Shown one piece after another: positions 7,716 to 16,672 of a DNA stretch of 64,000 bases. Made by a program: the position numbers and the translations under genes. The stretch is from positions 3,596,001 to 3,660,000 of the forward strand of contig NZ_CP017181.1 in the NCBI RefSeq assembly GCF_001729765.1, written 5' to 3'. The notes beneath the pieces were generated by a model. It worked only from the letters and a program-made list of their open reading frames with translations. It had not been told where the DNA came from and did not search any database. Every line of letters starts with the position of its first letter. Position 1 is the stretch's first letter. Origin of the DNA: Enterobacter kobei (GTDB lineage: Bacteria > Pseudomonadota > Gammaproteobacteria > Enterobacterales > Enterobacteriaceae).

Positions 7716-7883
7716 ATGTCATCCAAAATTTTTTTCCATTATCTGACGTTGGGTGATTTTGATGGTCAGCGAGTAGAGGCTTTAACAATGTGGGTTGCCC
7801 TGAGCAAAGTAAGGGAAGTAGATGTACCAGAAATGTACGCGTTGCCTTGCATGAAGGGGGGCATCTTAAAGCTCATTGATTAA
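7716..7883 (+). CDS. Small hypothetical frame (55 aa) in the phage/metal junction
   Basis: An open frame starting MSSKIFFHYLTLGDF and ending KGGILKLID. It has no clear ribosome-binding site and no recognised domain. It could be the tail of a gene cut when the phage block and the rcn block were joined. Apart from it and the inverted repeat I see nothing in 7560-7976. Confidence 0.25.
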   Translation: MSSKIFFHYLTLGDFDGQRVEALTMWVALSKVREVDVPEMYALPCMKGGILKLID

Positions 7884-7976
7884 ACAAACTCACTATGCCG
7901 CTACAAACAGCCCAAAACCGTCACTTGATAACGTGTTATTTAGATAAATTAATGCTCAGGGCTTTTAGCCAAACTG

Positions 7977-8249
7977 TCACTTGATGTAAGAATCCAGAAC
8001 CTTCAGCACAACGTCCAGGTCTTCTTCTCGTTTCTGTTCTTCACTTTCATGAACAATATGTTCAGTCAAATGTCCTTTAATCACTTCACGCAATAAACCA
8101 TTCACGGCACCACGTATGGCGGCTATTTGTTGCAGTACAGCGGCACATTCGTGAGGTTCATCAAGCATTTTTTTCAGCGCAGCAACCTGCCCCTGGATCT
8201 TGCTTGTACGTGCTTTCAGTTTTTGTTTATCGCGGATGGTATGTGACAT
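7977..8249 (-). CDS. rcnR: Ni/Co-responsive repressor RcnR
   Basis: A 90-residue CsoR/RcnR-family repressor starting [15 protein letters not shown]. It has the conserved first residues Ser-His used in metal binding, then [21 protein letters not shown] with the metal-binding Cys and His residues (Cys in HECAAV, His in GHLTEH). It represses the divergent rcnA and releases DNA on binding Ni(II) or Co(II). The family start at 8249 is chosen over the upstream Met at 8261. Two G-tract operators lie in the rcnR-rcnA gap. Plasmid-borne rcnRA is part of the known surroundings of mcr-9. Confidence 0.92.
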   Translation of the reverse strand: MSHTIRDKQKLKARTSKIQGQVAALKKMLDEPHECAAVLQQIAAIRGAVNGLLREVIKGHLTEHIVHESEEQKREEDLDVVLKVLDSYIK

Positions 8250-8299
8250 GTGGGCTCTCACTCTCCTGGATATTTTATGTAACTATACCAGCGTTATTC

Positions 8300-8333
8300 T
8301 ACTGGGGGGTAGTATATTTTACTGGGGGGAGTA
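8300..8333. promoter_or_regulatory. Two RcnR operators in the rcnR-rcnA gap
   Basis: TACTGGGGGGTAGTA (8300-8314) and TACTGGGGGGAGTA (8320-8333) match the known RcnR site, a G6 tract flanked by TACT and AGTA. Their centres are about two helical turns apart, as in E. coli, between the divergent promoters. Confidence 0.9.
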
Positions 8334-8370
8334 GAATCCGGCCTACACTTAATAACCAAGAATGATTCTC

Positions 8371-9486
8371 ATGAACGAATTTACGACACTTCTTCAGCAA
8401 GGCAACGCATGGTTTTTCATCCCCAGCGCCATTCTGCTTGGCGCGCTTCATGGACTGGAGCCCGGGCACTCCAAAACAATGATGGCAGCATTCATCATTG
8501 CTATAAAAGGCACCGTACGTCAGGCCGTGATGCTGGGTGTCGCGGCAACATTGTCGCACACTGCAGTCGTATGGCTGATTGCTTTTGGAGGGATGTATAT
8601 CAGTAATAAATTTACCGCAGAATCAGCCGAACCCTGGCTACAGATGGTCTCTTCAGTGATCATCCTTGGTACGGCTTTTTGGATGTTCTGGCGAACCTGG
8701 AGCGGTGAGAAAAACTGGCTGGAGGGAATGCAGGAGAATGAACATCATCACCATGACGAAACAAGGTTGATCGATACTGGCCATGGAAAAGTTGAACTGT
8801 CCATTTTTGAAGAAGGACAACTTCCCCACTGGCGGCTACGCACTCTTAGTGGCCAAAGATGGGCTTCTGAAGATATCTCATTAACCACACTTCGGGAAAA
8901 CAGTACGATCTCTCAGACTTTTGAATTTGTTGATCATGGTGATTATCTGGAGTCAACATCTCCCATCCCTGAGCCTCACAGTTTCAACGTACGTCTGTCT
9001 CTGGGACATCGTGGTCATGTCCATGACTATGATGTGGCGTTCGCTGAACACGACCATGACCATGACCACTCTGAGCTTGATGGGCTGGATGTGAATTCGA
9101 AAGAGTATCAGGACGCTCACGAACTGGCTCATGCCAATGACATAAAACGCCGCTTCGACGGGAAAGAAGTAACCAACGGGCAAATCCTGATATTTGGACT
9201 GACAGGAGGGCTTATCCCTTGCCCGGCAGCTATAACTGTATTGTTGATCTGCCTTCAGCTTAAAGCGCTTACGCTGGGTGCCACACTGGTTGTTTGTTTC
9301 AGTATCGGCCTGGCATTGACCCTCGTAACGGTTGGAGTGGGTGCGGCGATCAGCGTTCGTCAGGTCGCCAAACGCTGGAGTGGCTTCAATACCATCGCCA
9401 GAAGAGCCCCCTATATTTCAAGCGCCCTGATTGCTGCTGTTGGGATTTACATGGGTATACATGGCTGGAATGGGCTGGTGCATTAA
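8371..9486 (+). CDS. rcnA: Nickel/cobalt efflux protein RcnA
   Basis: A 371-residue inner-membrane exporter of the NicO family. The N-terminus NEFTTLLQQGNAWFFIP and the motif GALHGLEPGHSKTMM mark RcnA. The second motif, GLTGGLIPCPAAITVLL, is in the C-terminal half. Between them is a long soluble, His/Asp-rich loop (HHHHDE near residue 125, then EHDHDHDHSELD) thought to bind metal. At 371 residues it is longer than the chromosomal E. coli protein because of this loop. It is divergent from rcnR with its operators in the gap. No rcnB follows. Confidence 0.92.
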   Translation: MNEFTTLLQQGNAWFFIPSAILLGALHGLEPGHSKTMMAAFIIAIKGTVRQAVMLGVAATLSHTAVVWLIAFGGMYISNKFTAESAEPWLQMVSSVIILGTAFWMFWRTWSGEKNWLEGMQENEHHHHDETRLIDTGHGKVELSIFEEGQLPHWRLRTLSGQRWASEDISLTTLRENSTISQTFEFVDHGDYLESTSPIPEPHSFNVRLSLGHRGHVHDYDVAFAEHDHDHDHSELDGLDVNSKEYQDAHELAHANDIKRRFDGKEVTNGQILIFGLTGGLIPCPAAITVLLICLQLKALTLGATLVVCFSIGLALTLVTVGVGAAISVRQVAKRWSGFNTIARRAPYISSALIAAVGIYMGIHGWNGLVH

Positions 9487-9666
9487 CACCGGTACTGATG
9501 ACACACACTCTGGGTACTTACAAAGTACATCCTAAGCGCCACCGTTGAGGTTATGAGCAGAAAAACCCGGAATATAAAGCTGCTCTTTCCGGGACTTGTT
9601 GCTGAGGCAGGGATTAAGTAACTGATTAAATCCATTCCCATAAGACTCAATGATAAATGAAAGAAT

Positions 9667-9692
9667 AAAAAAAACGCTCCCGGACGGGAGCG
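9667..9692 (-). terminator. Intrinsic terminator after pcoE
   Basis: CGCTCCC (9675-9681) and GGGAGCG (9686-9692) form the stem; the A-run at 9667-9674 gives the T-run on the minus strand. It lies about 50 bases beyond the pcoE stop codon. Confidence 0.85.
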
Positions 9693-9743
9693 TAAGCCAG
9701 TGACTTCGGCGTTAAATGAGGGTCTAACAAGTGGAGCTGCGGG

Positions 9744-10175
9744 TTAATTCTGGGTGATCTGGCTGCGATGCTTTTCAGCCTGCTGCTGATGAATAACGGA
9801 AGACTGACCATTATTCGCCTTCTCGTGCACAACAGCGGCTTTTTCATGCTCGTTCATTTCTGAAAATGACGTTGCTGATTCGTTGGTGGCCCCTGGTTTG
9901 CCTTTCATCATTTTTTTATGCATCTCCGCCATGTCCTGGTGGGCAGAAGCGTTGCCGTTTTGCATCATTTCATGGGACATTGCAGCCTGATCGTGTCCGC
10001 TCATATCCATCATTGTCATACTGTCTCCCTGAACAGCGCTTTTTTCAGAGGTTGACTGCATCTGATGGGCGGGTGCCTGGGCATTATTTACCTGGTCATG
10101 CATGTTCATTGTCTCTGCAGCCATGGCGGATGAAGCGACAGCCATAATGGCAACAAATGATACAAGGATCTTTTT
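9744..10175 (-). CDS. pcoE: Periplasmic copper-binding protein PcoE
   Basis: A 143-residue protein with a signal peptide (MKKILVSFVAIMAVASSAMA, cleavage near residue 20). The mature part is rich in Met and His (MNMHDQVNNAQAPAHQMQ, MTMMDMSGHDQAAMSHEMM and similar), as in PcoE/SilE copper/silver sponges. It binds Cu(I)/Ag(I) in the periplasm. In the complete pco cluster pcoE is the last gene with its own promoter, and a copper-responsive palindrome lies about 180 bases upstream here. The rest of the pco cluster apart from pcoS is missing. Confidence 0.93.
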   Translation of the reverse strand, partial: KKILVSFVAIMAVASSAMAAETMNMHDQVNNAQAPAHQMQSTSEKSAVQGDSMTMMDMSGHDQAAMSHEMMQNGNASAHQDMAEMHKKMMKGKPGATNESATSFSEMNEHEKAAVVHEKANNGQSSVIHQQQAEKHRSQITQN

Positions 10176-10353
10176 CATGGTTGGGTCTCCGGTGTTTTCA
10201 TACCCAAACAATCAACGGCTTATAACAGAGAAAGCATTTGATCTCAGGGCGGGTTATTCATCACTCCAGGAACCAGGCGATTGCGTTATCACTCTGCTCC
10301 TGATTTATGTATGATTATAAAAAACCGCCTCTGTTTATCGCGTGACTGAATGA

Positions 10354-10367
10354 TGACAATTTTGTCA
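10354..10367 (-). promoter_or_regulatory. CusR/PcoR-type copper box upstream of pcoE
   Basis: TGACAATTTTGTCA is a perfect palindrome and matches the core TGACAA-N2-TTGTCA of the CusR/PcoR copper box. It sits between the pcoS stop and the pcoE start, where the pcoE promoter is expected. Confidence 0.75.
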
Positions 10368-10395
10368 CCTTCCAGGTTTCTCCTGAAGAACGGGA

Positions 10396-11745
10396 TTAAT
10401 CCATTAACAGGCGCACACTGAACACAATTTCCCGCCCCTGCTGTTCTGCTGACAGCTCGCCGCCATGAGCATGAATGATCGACCTTGTAATTGATAATCC
10501 CAGCCCCGCGCCTTCCGTGTTGTGGACCCTTGATGAATCAGCTCGATAGAACCGATCAAACAAACGTTCCAGATTAGCGGGAACCTGGCCGGACATCGTA
10601 TTCGTAATCATCACGTTCACACAGTCACTGTCACGCTCAAGGTGTATCGCTGTACAGGTGTTATCGGGAGAATACTTGATTGCATTGGAAAGCAGGTTAC
10701 TGAAAGCACGTCGCAGCATATCGCTGTCTCCGGCAACAACGCCCTCTCCTTCAACGGTGATTGTCTTTCCTGTTTCGTCTGCCAGAGGCTCGAACAGCTC
10801 ACGTAATTCATTCAGTTCGGCGGCCAGATCCACATCATGTTTATCCAGCTGCAGCAGACCATGCTCTGAACGTGCCAGAAAAAGCATATCACTGGTCATT
10901 CGTGACAACCTTTTCAGTTCTTCCAGGTAAGCGAATAAGATTTCGCGGTAATGCGAAACATCCCTTTCCTTAGCCAGTGCAAACTGCGTCTGCATCATCA
11001 GATTACTGACCGGTGTGCGCAGCTCATGCGCGATGTCAGACGAGAAATCTGACAGTTTCCGGAATGACCCCTCCAGGCGATCGAACATGTTATTGAACTC
11101 CTGCATGGTCTCAGAAATTTCCGGCGGAGCCAAATCGGGATTAAGACGCTGATCCAGGCTGTGTACGGTCATGGAGGAAGCCAGACTGGTCATTTCCCGT
11201 AGCGGTTTCAGACCAATACGTGTGGTCAGCCAGCCCAGAAAAACAGAAATAAAGACCAGACCGATATTGAACCAGAACAGCCAGGTACTGAGCTTATCCA
11301 TAAACAGGGTGTGATACCCAGTATCCGTGGCAACCGTAATGATGACATGTTTGCTTTTACCCTGTTCCGGCGTCACGGCAACCCGCCGCGAGATACTGCG
11401 GTACACGGTGTTATTTTCTTCCGTCTGGATCATATAGTCGAGAATATCACCCGACTTATTAAGCAGGACCGCTGGAACAACAGAATTTTTGGCATAGAGT
11501 TCAACAATTTTTTCATTTTCCATGTTTTTTATAGAAATGAATAAACCATTGTGCCCTACCATCGCATCGTTTATTTTTTCTGATAATGACTTAATATCCG
11601 TTTTGTTCCGGAACGTCTCTGTTTTAAGAAACTCTTCGGTGAGCTGAAGTTTACCTGTCAGAAAATCGCGGTCCTGATTATCGAAATAGCCATTAAGGGT
11701 GCTAATCAGGATAAAACTTGATAACCACCATACCGTAAGCATCAC
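10396..11745 (-). pseudogene. pcoS: Copper sensor kinase PcoS, 5' end lost at IS903
   Basis: 449 residues of PcoS, a membrane histidine kinase for periplasmic copper. The periplasmic domain, second membrane segment (about residues 152-172), HAMP region, H-box SDIAHELRTPVSN and ATP-binding NLLSNAIKYS and GLGLSITR motifs are intact. The native N-terminus is replaced: the frame starts inside the first membrane segment at VMLTVWW, missing roughly the first 18 residues, and IS903 begins 3 bases further on. PcoR is absent. An internal Met start could give a protein, but membrane insertion would be impaired. Confidence 0.85.
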
Positions 11746-11748
11746 CGC

Positions 11749-12805
11749 GGCTTTGTTGAATAAATCGAACTTTTGCTGAGTTGAAGGATCAGATCACGCA
11801 TCTTCCCGACAACGCAGACCGTTCCGTGGCAAAGCAAAAGTTCAAAATCACCAACTGGCCCACCTACAATAAAGCCCTCATCAACCGTGGCTCCATAACT
11901 TTCTGGCTGGATGATGAAGCTATTCAGGCCTGGTATGAGTCGGCAGCGCCTTCTTCACGAGGCAGACCTCAGCGCTATTCTGACCTTGCCATCACGACTG
12001 TGCTGGTCATTAAACGCGTATTCAGGCTGACCCTGCGCGCTGCGCAGGGCTTTATTGATTCCATTTTTTCTCTGATGAACGTTCCGCTACGCTGCCCGGA
12101 TTACAGCTGTGTCAGCAGGCGGGCAAAGTCGGTTAATGTCAGTTTCAAAACGCCCACCCGGGGTGAAATCGCACACCTGGTAATTGATTCCACCGGGCTG
12201 AAGGTCTTCGGTGAAGGCGAGTGGAAAGTCAAAAAGCATGGCCAGGAACGCCGCCGTATCTGGCGTAAGCTGCATCTCGCCGTTGACAGTAAAACACATG
12301 AAATCATCTGCGCTGACCTGTCGCTGAACAACGTTACGGACTCAGAGGCCTTCCCCGGGTTAATCCGGCAAACCCACCGGAAAATCAGGTCAGCCGCCGC
12401 CGATGGCGCTTACGATACCCGGCTATGTCACGATGAACTGCGGCATAAGAAAATCAGCGCGCTTATCCCTCCCCGAAAAGGTGCGGGTTACTGGCCCGGT
12501 GAATATGCAGACCGTAACCGTGCAGTGGCTAATCAGCGAATGACCGGGAGTAATGCGCGGTGGAAATGGACAACAGATTACAACCGTCGCTCGATAGCGG
12601 AAACGGCGATGTACCGGGTAAAACAGCTGTTCGGGGGTTCACTGACGCTGCGTGACTACGATGGTCAGGTTGCGGAGGCTATGGCCCTGGTACGAGCGCT
12701 GAACAAAATGACGAAAGCAGGTATGCCTGAAAGCGTGCGTATTGCCTGAAAACACAACCCGCTACGGGGGAGACTTACCCGAAATCTGATTTATTCAACA
12801 AAGCC
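11749..12805 (+). mobile_element. IS903 (IS5 family)
   Basis: A complete 1057-bp element with perfect 18-base ends GGCTTTGTTGAATAAATC (11749-11766) and its complement (12788-12805). The 9 bases on the two sides (CATCACCGC and TCGTTAAGG) do not match, so this copy was not left by a simple insertion here; pcoS and mcr-9 were joined at it by recombination or deletion. Confidence 0.95.
11826..12749 (+). CDS. IS903 transposase
   Basis: A 307-residue DDE transposase of the IS5 family, IS903 group, starting with GTG at 11826 (AKQKFKITNWPTYNK). The conserved LVIDSTGLKVFGEGEW and AAADGAYDTR segments carry the catalytic Asp residues, and the C-terminal RSIAETAMYRVK segment holds the Glu. The frame is intact. 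It is read toward mcr-9, whose start is 189 bases past its stop codon, so the element's outward transcription could contribute to mcr-9 expression. Confidence 0.9.
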   Translation: MAKQKFKITNWPTYNKALINRGSITFWLDDEAIQAWYESAAPSSRGRPQRYSDLAITTVLVIKRVFRLTLRAAQGFIDSIFSLMNVPLRCPDYSCVSRRAKSVNVSFKTPTRGEIAHLVIDSTGLKVFGEGEWKVKKHGQERRRIWRKLHLAVDSKTHEIICADLSLNNVTDSEAFPGLIRQTHRKIRSAAADGAYDTRLCHDELRHKKISALIPPRKGAGYWPGEYADRNRAVANQRMTGSNARWKWTTDYNRRSIAETAMYRVKQLFGGSLTLRDYDGQVAEAMALVRALNKMTKAGMPESVRIA

Positions 12806-12825
12806 TCGTTAAGGTTAACCTAAGA
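12806..12825 (+). promoter_or_regulatory. Palindrome upstream of mcr-9, possible response-regulator site
   Basis: Directly after the IS903 end, GTTAAGGTTAACCTAAG contains the 10-base palindrome AGGTTAACCT within CTTAGGTTAACCTTAAC. Its TTAAG/CTTAG half-sites resemble PmrA/QseB-type boxes. It lies about 115 bases before the mcr-9 ATG. The role is inferred. Confidence 0.35.
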
Positions 12826-12937
12826 TTTCAGAATGATAATCTCTGCTTTGCAGCGAATAAGGCAATCATAATATTAGATTGAATTGTTGTAATTATCATC
12901 AATGTTTTTACTGGTTTACTATTTTCCGGAGGTGTTA

Positions 12938-14557
12938 ATGCCTGTACTTTTCAGGGTGAAAGTTATTCCGCTGGTTTTACTTCTGGCAATGATCTTTGCG
13001 TTTTTACTTAACTGGCCAATATTGCTGCATTTTTACGAGATTTTGTCGCATTTAGAGCATGTCAAAATTGGTTTTGTCATTTCTATTCCCTTTGTTCTGG
13101 TTGCGGCGCTTAACGTTGTTTTTATGCCTTTCTCAGTTCGTTTTCTGCTGAAACCTTTCTTTGCTTTACTGTTTATCACTGGCTCACTGGTCAGTTATTC
13201 GACACTAAAATATAAAGTAATGTTTGATCAAACGATGATTCAAAACATTATTGAAACTAACCCCCAGGAAGCGCATTCCTATCTTAATGGCTCAATTATT
13301 ATATGGTTCGTCTTTACCGGTATCCTTCCTGCCATCCTCCTTTTTTCAATAAAAATTCAATATCCTGAAAAATGGTATAAAGGCATTGCTTACCGTTTGC
13401 TCTCCGTGCTGGCATCGTTGAGTTTGATTGCAGGTGTTGCCGCACTTTATTATCAGGATTATGCCTCTGTCGGCCGCAATAACTCGACATTGAATAAAGA
13501 GATCATCCCGGCGAACTACGCTTACAGCACTTTCCAGTATGTTAAGGATACGTACTTTACGACTAAAGTGCCTTTCCAGACGCTGGGGAATGATGCTAAA
13601 CGCGTCGTCGCTCACGAAAAACCCACGCTGATGTTCCTGGTGATTGGCGAAACGGCACGCAGCCAGAATTTCTCGATGAACGGTTATTCGCGTGATACCA
13701 ATGCCTTTACCAGCAAATCCGGCGGCGTTATTTCGTTTAAAAATATGCATTCCTGCGGTACCGCTACCGCAATATCCGTTCCGTGCATGTTCTCGAATAT
13801 GAATCGCACCGAGTACGACAGTAAAAAAGCATCTAACAGTGAAAATTTCCTCGACATCGTGCAGAAAACCGGTGTCTCGCTGTTATGGAAAGAGAACGAT
13901 GGCGGTTGTAAAGGCGTATGTAGCCGCATCCCGACTGTCGAAATTAAGCCTAGTGATAACCCGAAACTGTGCGATGGCAAAACGTGCCATGACGAGGTGA
14001 TGCTGGAAAACCTTGATGATGAAATCGCCAAAATGCCAGGTGATAAGCTTGTCGCCTTCCATATCATTGGCAGCCATGGACCGACTTATTACCTGCGTTA
14101 TCCGGCTGAGCATCGCCACTTCATGCCCGAATGTGCACGTAGCGATATCGAAAACTGTACTCAGGAACAATTGGTCAACACCTACGACAACACCCTTCGT
14201 TATACAGACTATGTATTAGCTGAGATGATTGAAAAGCTAAAAAATTACAGCGATCAGTACAACACCGTGCTGCTTTATGTGTCCGATCATGGTGAATCAT
14301 TGGGCGAAAGCGGGCTATATCTGCACGGCACGCCGTACAAACTGGCACCGGATCAGCAGACGCATATTCCGATGCAGGTCTGGATGTCACCGGGCTTTAT
14401 CGCCGGGAAACACATCAACATGTCTTGCCTTGAAAATAATGCGGCGAAAAAATCATATTCCCACGACAACCTGTTCTCATCGATTTTGGGGCTGTGGGAC
14501 GTAAGCACCAGCGTCTATAATCCTGACCGCGATTTGTTCCGCGAATGCCGTGGCTAA
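12938..14557 (+). CDS. mcr-9: MCR-9 lipid A phosphoethanolamine transferase
   Basis: A 539-residue inner-membrane enzyme that transfers phosphoethanolamine from phosphatidylethanolamine to lipid A, lowering polymyxin binding. Five membrane segments fill residues 1-170. The periplasmic sulfatase-like domain follows with VIGETARSQNF (metal-binding Glu238), SCGTATAISVPCMF (nucleophile expected at Thr277, flanked by disulfide Cys273/283), HIIGSHGPTYY and SDHGESLGE. Length and sequence match MCR-9. A ribosome-binding site (GGAGG) lies 6 bases before the chosen ATG. Flanking by IS903, wbuC and qseCB is the described mcr-9 context. The exact allele number cannot be given without a database. Confidence 0.95.
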   Translation: MPVLFRVKVIPLVLLLAMIFAFLLNWPILLHFYEILSHLEHVKIGFVISIPFVLVAALNVVFMPFSVRFLLKPFFALLFITGSLVSYSTLKYKVMFDQTMIQNIIETNPQEAHSYLNGSIIIWFVFTGILPAILLFSIKIQYPEKWYKGIAYRLLSVLASLSLIAGVAALYYQDYASVGRNNSTLNKEIIPANYAYSTFQYVKDTYFTTKVPFQTLGNDAKRVVAHEKPTLMFLVIGETARSQNFSMNGYSRDTNAFTSKSGGVISFKNMHSCGTATAISVPCMFSNMNRTEYDSKKASNSENFLDIVQKTGVSLLWKENDGGCKGVCSRIPTVEIKPSDNPKLCDGKTCHDEVMLENLDDEIAKMPGDKLVAFHIIGSHGPTYYLRYPAEHRHFMPECARSDIENCTQEQLVNTYDNTLRYTDYVLAEMIEKLKNYSDQYNTVLLYVSDHGESLGESGLYLHGTPYKLAPDQQTHIPMQVWMSPGFIAGKHINMSCLENNAAKKSYSHDNLFSSILGLWDVSTSVYNPDRDLFRECRG

Positions 14558-14581
14558 TCGATTGTTAGTATAACAAAAAGC

Positions 14582-14606
14582 CTTACGGCAACCTGGTTGC
14601 CGTAAG
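14582..14606. repeat. Strong hairpin between mcr-9 and wbuC
   Basis: CTTACGGCAACC (14582-14593) and GGTTGCCGTAAG (14595-14606) are perfect 12-base arms with almost no loop. No T-run follows, so termination is uncertain; it may stabilise or process the mRNA. Confidence 0.6.
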
Positions 14607-14633
14607 CTGCAAGAATGCAATAAGGCTTATAAT

Positions 14634-15110
14634 ATGAAACAACTTACTTTCAACGACCTACGCAAGCAAAGCGCACAAGCCGCAAATTCCCCCCGCTTAC
14701 GTGCCCATCATAATTTCCACCCTGAATTGAGCGACCCGGTGCAGCGTCTGGCTATTGCTATGGAACCGGGAACTTATGTTCGCCCTCATCGCCACCCGCA
14801 TACTTTTGAACTGCTGACATCCCTTACCGGTCGCTTTTTGGTATTGAACTTTGATGACCTGGGTAACCTGACCCAGCGCGTCGTGTTAGGTGAGGACTGT
14901 AAAGTGCTGGAGATGGATGCAGGCACCTGGCATACCGTATTGTCACTGGATGAAGGCGGCGTTATTTTTGAGGTAAAACACGGTAGGTACCAGCCTGTTG
15001 CTGATCAAGATGCCGCCCCATGGGCCCCCGCCGAAAACGAGCCGGGAACTGCAGAGCTGATGAAATGGTACACACAGGCGCAAGTAGGTGATGGCGGATA
15101 TCCGCGGTAA
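14634..15110 (+). CDS. wbuC: WbuC-family cupin protein
   Basis: A 158-residue cupin of the WbuC family. The cupin motif EPGTYVRPHRHPHTFELL (about residues 42-60) supplies the metal-binding His residues, and the second part of the barrel includes MDAGTWHTVLSL. Members sit in O-antigen or sugar clusters and their reaction is not settled. It follows mcr-9 by 76 bases in the same direction and is the usual downstream neighbour. It is complete in this window. Confidence 0.85.
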   Translation: MKQLTFNDLRKQSAQAANSPRLRAHHNFHPELSDPVQRLAIAMEPGTYVRPHRHPHTFELLTSLTGRFLVLNFDDLGNLTQRVVLGEDCKVLEMDAGTWHTVLSLDEGGVIFEVKHGRYQPVADQDAAPWAPAENEPGTAELMKWYTQAQVGDGGYPR

Positions 15111-15322
15111 TTAATGCGTTGCACGGAGTGCCATTCTCTCCTTCGCGCCAACTTCAAAGGCTAAGACGCTTCCTCCCAAATCACCTACTCGTAAACCTGT
15201 GGCAAGAGTAGAAAATCATCTTATGCAAATAACAGGCAATATCCTTACCGAGGTCGGGATGCAGGCAAAACACCAGCAGAACGCAAAGTATCTCCAGTAA
15301 GAGTACAATTTTCATCTACATT

Positions 15323-16672
15323 TTATCGCGCAGATTGCAGTGGCAGGACAATGCTGACCAGTACGCCTGAGGTAAACTGGCTGGCAGGGGCTAAAGTAAC
15401 TTTCCCACCCAGCCGCGTGACGCATGCTTTGACTATCGCTAAGCCCAACCCAGAGCCGGGTTGGGTCACGCCTTCAGGGCGATAAAATGCATCGAACACG
15501 CGCATCCTTTCTTCTGCGGCAATACCGGGACCGTTATCTTCAACTTTAATGATCGCTTCGTGCTGCGATACCATCACGCTGAGATCAATTTGTCCGTGTT
15601 CCGGTATATAGCGGATTGCGTTTTCTACCAGATTTTTCACGATAATAGTGAGTGTGTATTTATCGGTGTAAACCAGCTGACTCGCACTGGCAGTTTCCAG
15701 TACGCCAATATCAATACTTTTTTCCAGAGCAAGTGGATGCAGGGATTCAATCACCTCCCTGAATAACTGTGTAATGAGCAGAGGCTGATTATTTCCTTGC
15801 CGCGTATTTTGCTGTTCGCGGGCAAGCAGAAGCAGCTGTTCTAACAAGTTTTTGGTTCGGCTTAACCCTTGTTGCAGGCTGTTCAGCCGGAATTGCGCTT
15901 CGGGCGACATTTCGCTCGCCGACAGCCGCTCCGCCTGTAGCGACAATGCCGTTAGCGGGGTACGTAACTCATGGGCCGCATCGGCGATAAAACGTGACTG
16001 TGTCTGCATGGCATCGTTAACTTTGTGCAACAATTTATTGATACCACCCACAAATGGACGAATTTCATCAGGAATGGCATCTTCAGGGAACGGCGTCAAA
16101 TTGCGTTCATCTCGCTGATGCACCTCATCGGCAAGGAGTGAAACGGGGCGAAAGGCTTTCCGGATCAGATCAGTCGCAACCAGCAACAGTATCGGCAACA
16201 GCAGACTGAGCGGGATCAACGTGCGCAGTGCGCTTTCAAATGAGATTTCGTCGCGTACGTCAAGCTGCTGACCAATGGCGACCAATTGGGTGGGTGAAAG
16301 TCGATGCACCAATACACGATACGATTCTCCGCCGGAAATTACGTTCTGAAAACCTTCATGCATGGGCGTTTCCAGCTGAAAAGTGGGGTCGCGGGCCTGC
16401 AGGGAATTACCGTTTTCCGATATGAATTCCACCACCACTCGGGAATCATTATCACCATCCAGTTGCTTAACAAGAGTCTGCGAGTCAGGGTTGTCATATA
16501 TCACACTGGCGATTTGGGTCAGGGTGCCATCCTGTAGTTCATGGGCTTCGTCGAGTGCAAAATAGAAGGTAAGACCACAGGAAATAACTGCGGTAAATAA
16601 AATGGCGACGCTCAGGGCTACCGAGAGCTGTAGCTTCAGAGAGTTTTTCACTCGCTTTTGGAAACCAGCCAT
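15323..16672 (-). CDS. qseC: Sensor histidine kinase QseC-type
   Basis: A 449-residue membrane kinase: membrane segments near residues 15-35 and 150-170, HAMP region, H-box FIADAAHELRTPLTAL, N-box NLVENAIRYIPEHG and DNGPGIAAEE, and GSGLGLAIVKACV. The family responds to host signals and cross-talks with the PmrAB/lipid A modification network. It overlaps qseB by 25 bases, so the two are translationally linked. Relatives next to mcr-9 have been proposed to control its induction by colistin; that link is from the literature, not visible here. Confidence 0.85.
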   Translation of the reverse strand: MAGFQKRVKNSLKLQLSVALSVAILFTAVISCGLTFYFALDEAHELQDGTLTQIASVIYDNPDSQTLVKQLDGDNDSRVVVEFISENGNSLQARDPTFQLETPMHEGFQNVISGGESYRVLVHRLSPTQLVAIGQQLDVRDEISFESALRTLIPLSLLLPILLLVATDLIRKAFRPVSLLADEVHQRDERNLTPFPEDAIPDEIRPFVGGINKLLHKVNDAMQTQSRFIADAAHELRTPLTALSLQAERLSASEMSPEAQFRLNSLQQGLSRTKNLLEQLLLLAREQQNTRQGNNQPLLITQLFREVIESLHPLALEKSIDIGVLETASASQLVYTDKYTLTIIVKNLVENAIRYIPEHGQIDLSVMVSQHEAIIKVEDNGPGIAAEERMRVFDAFYRPEGVTQPGSGLGLAIVKACVTRLGGKVTLAPASQFTSGVLVSIVLPLQSAR

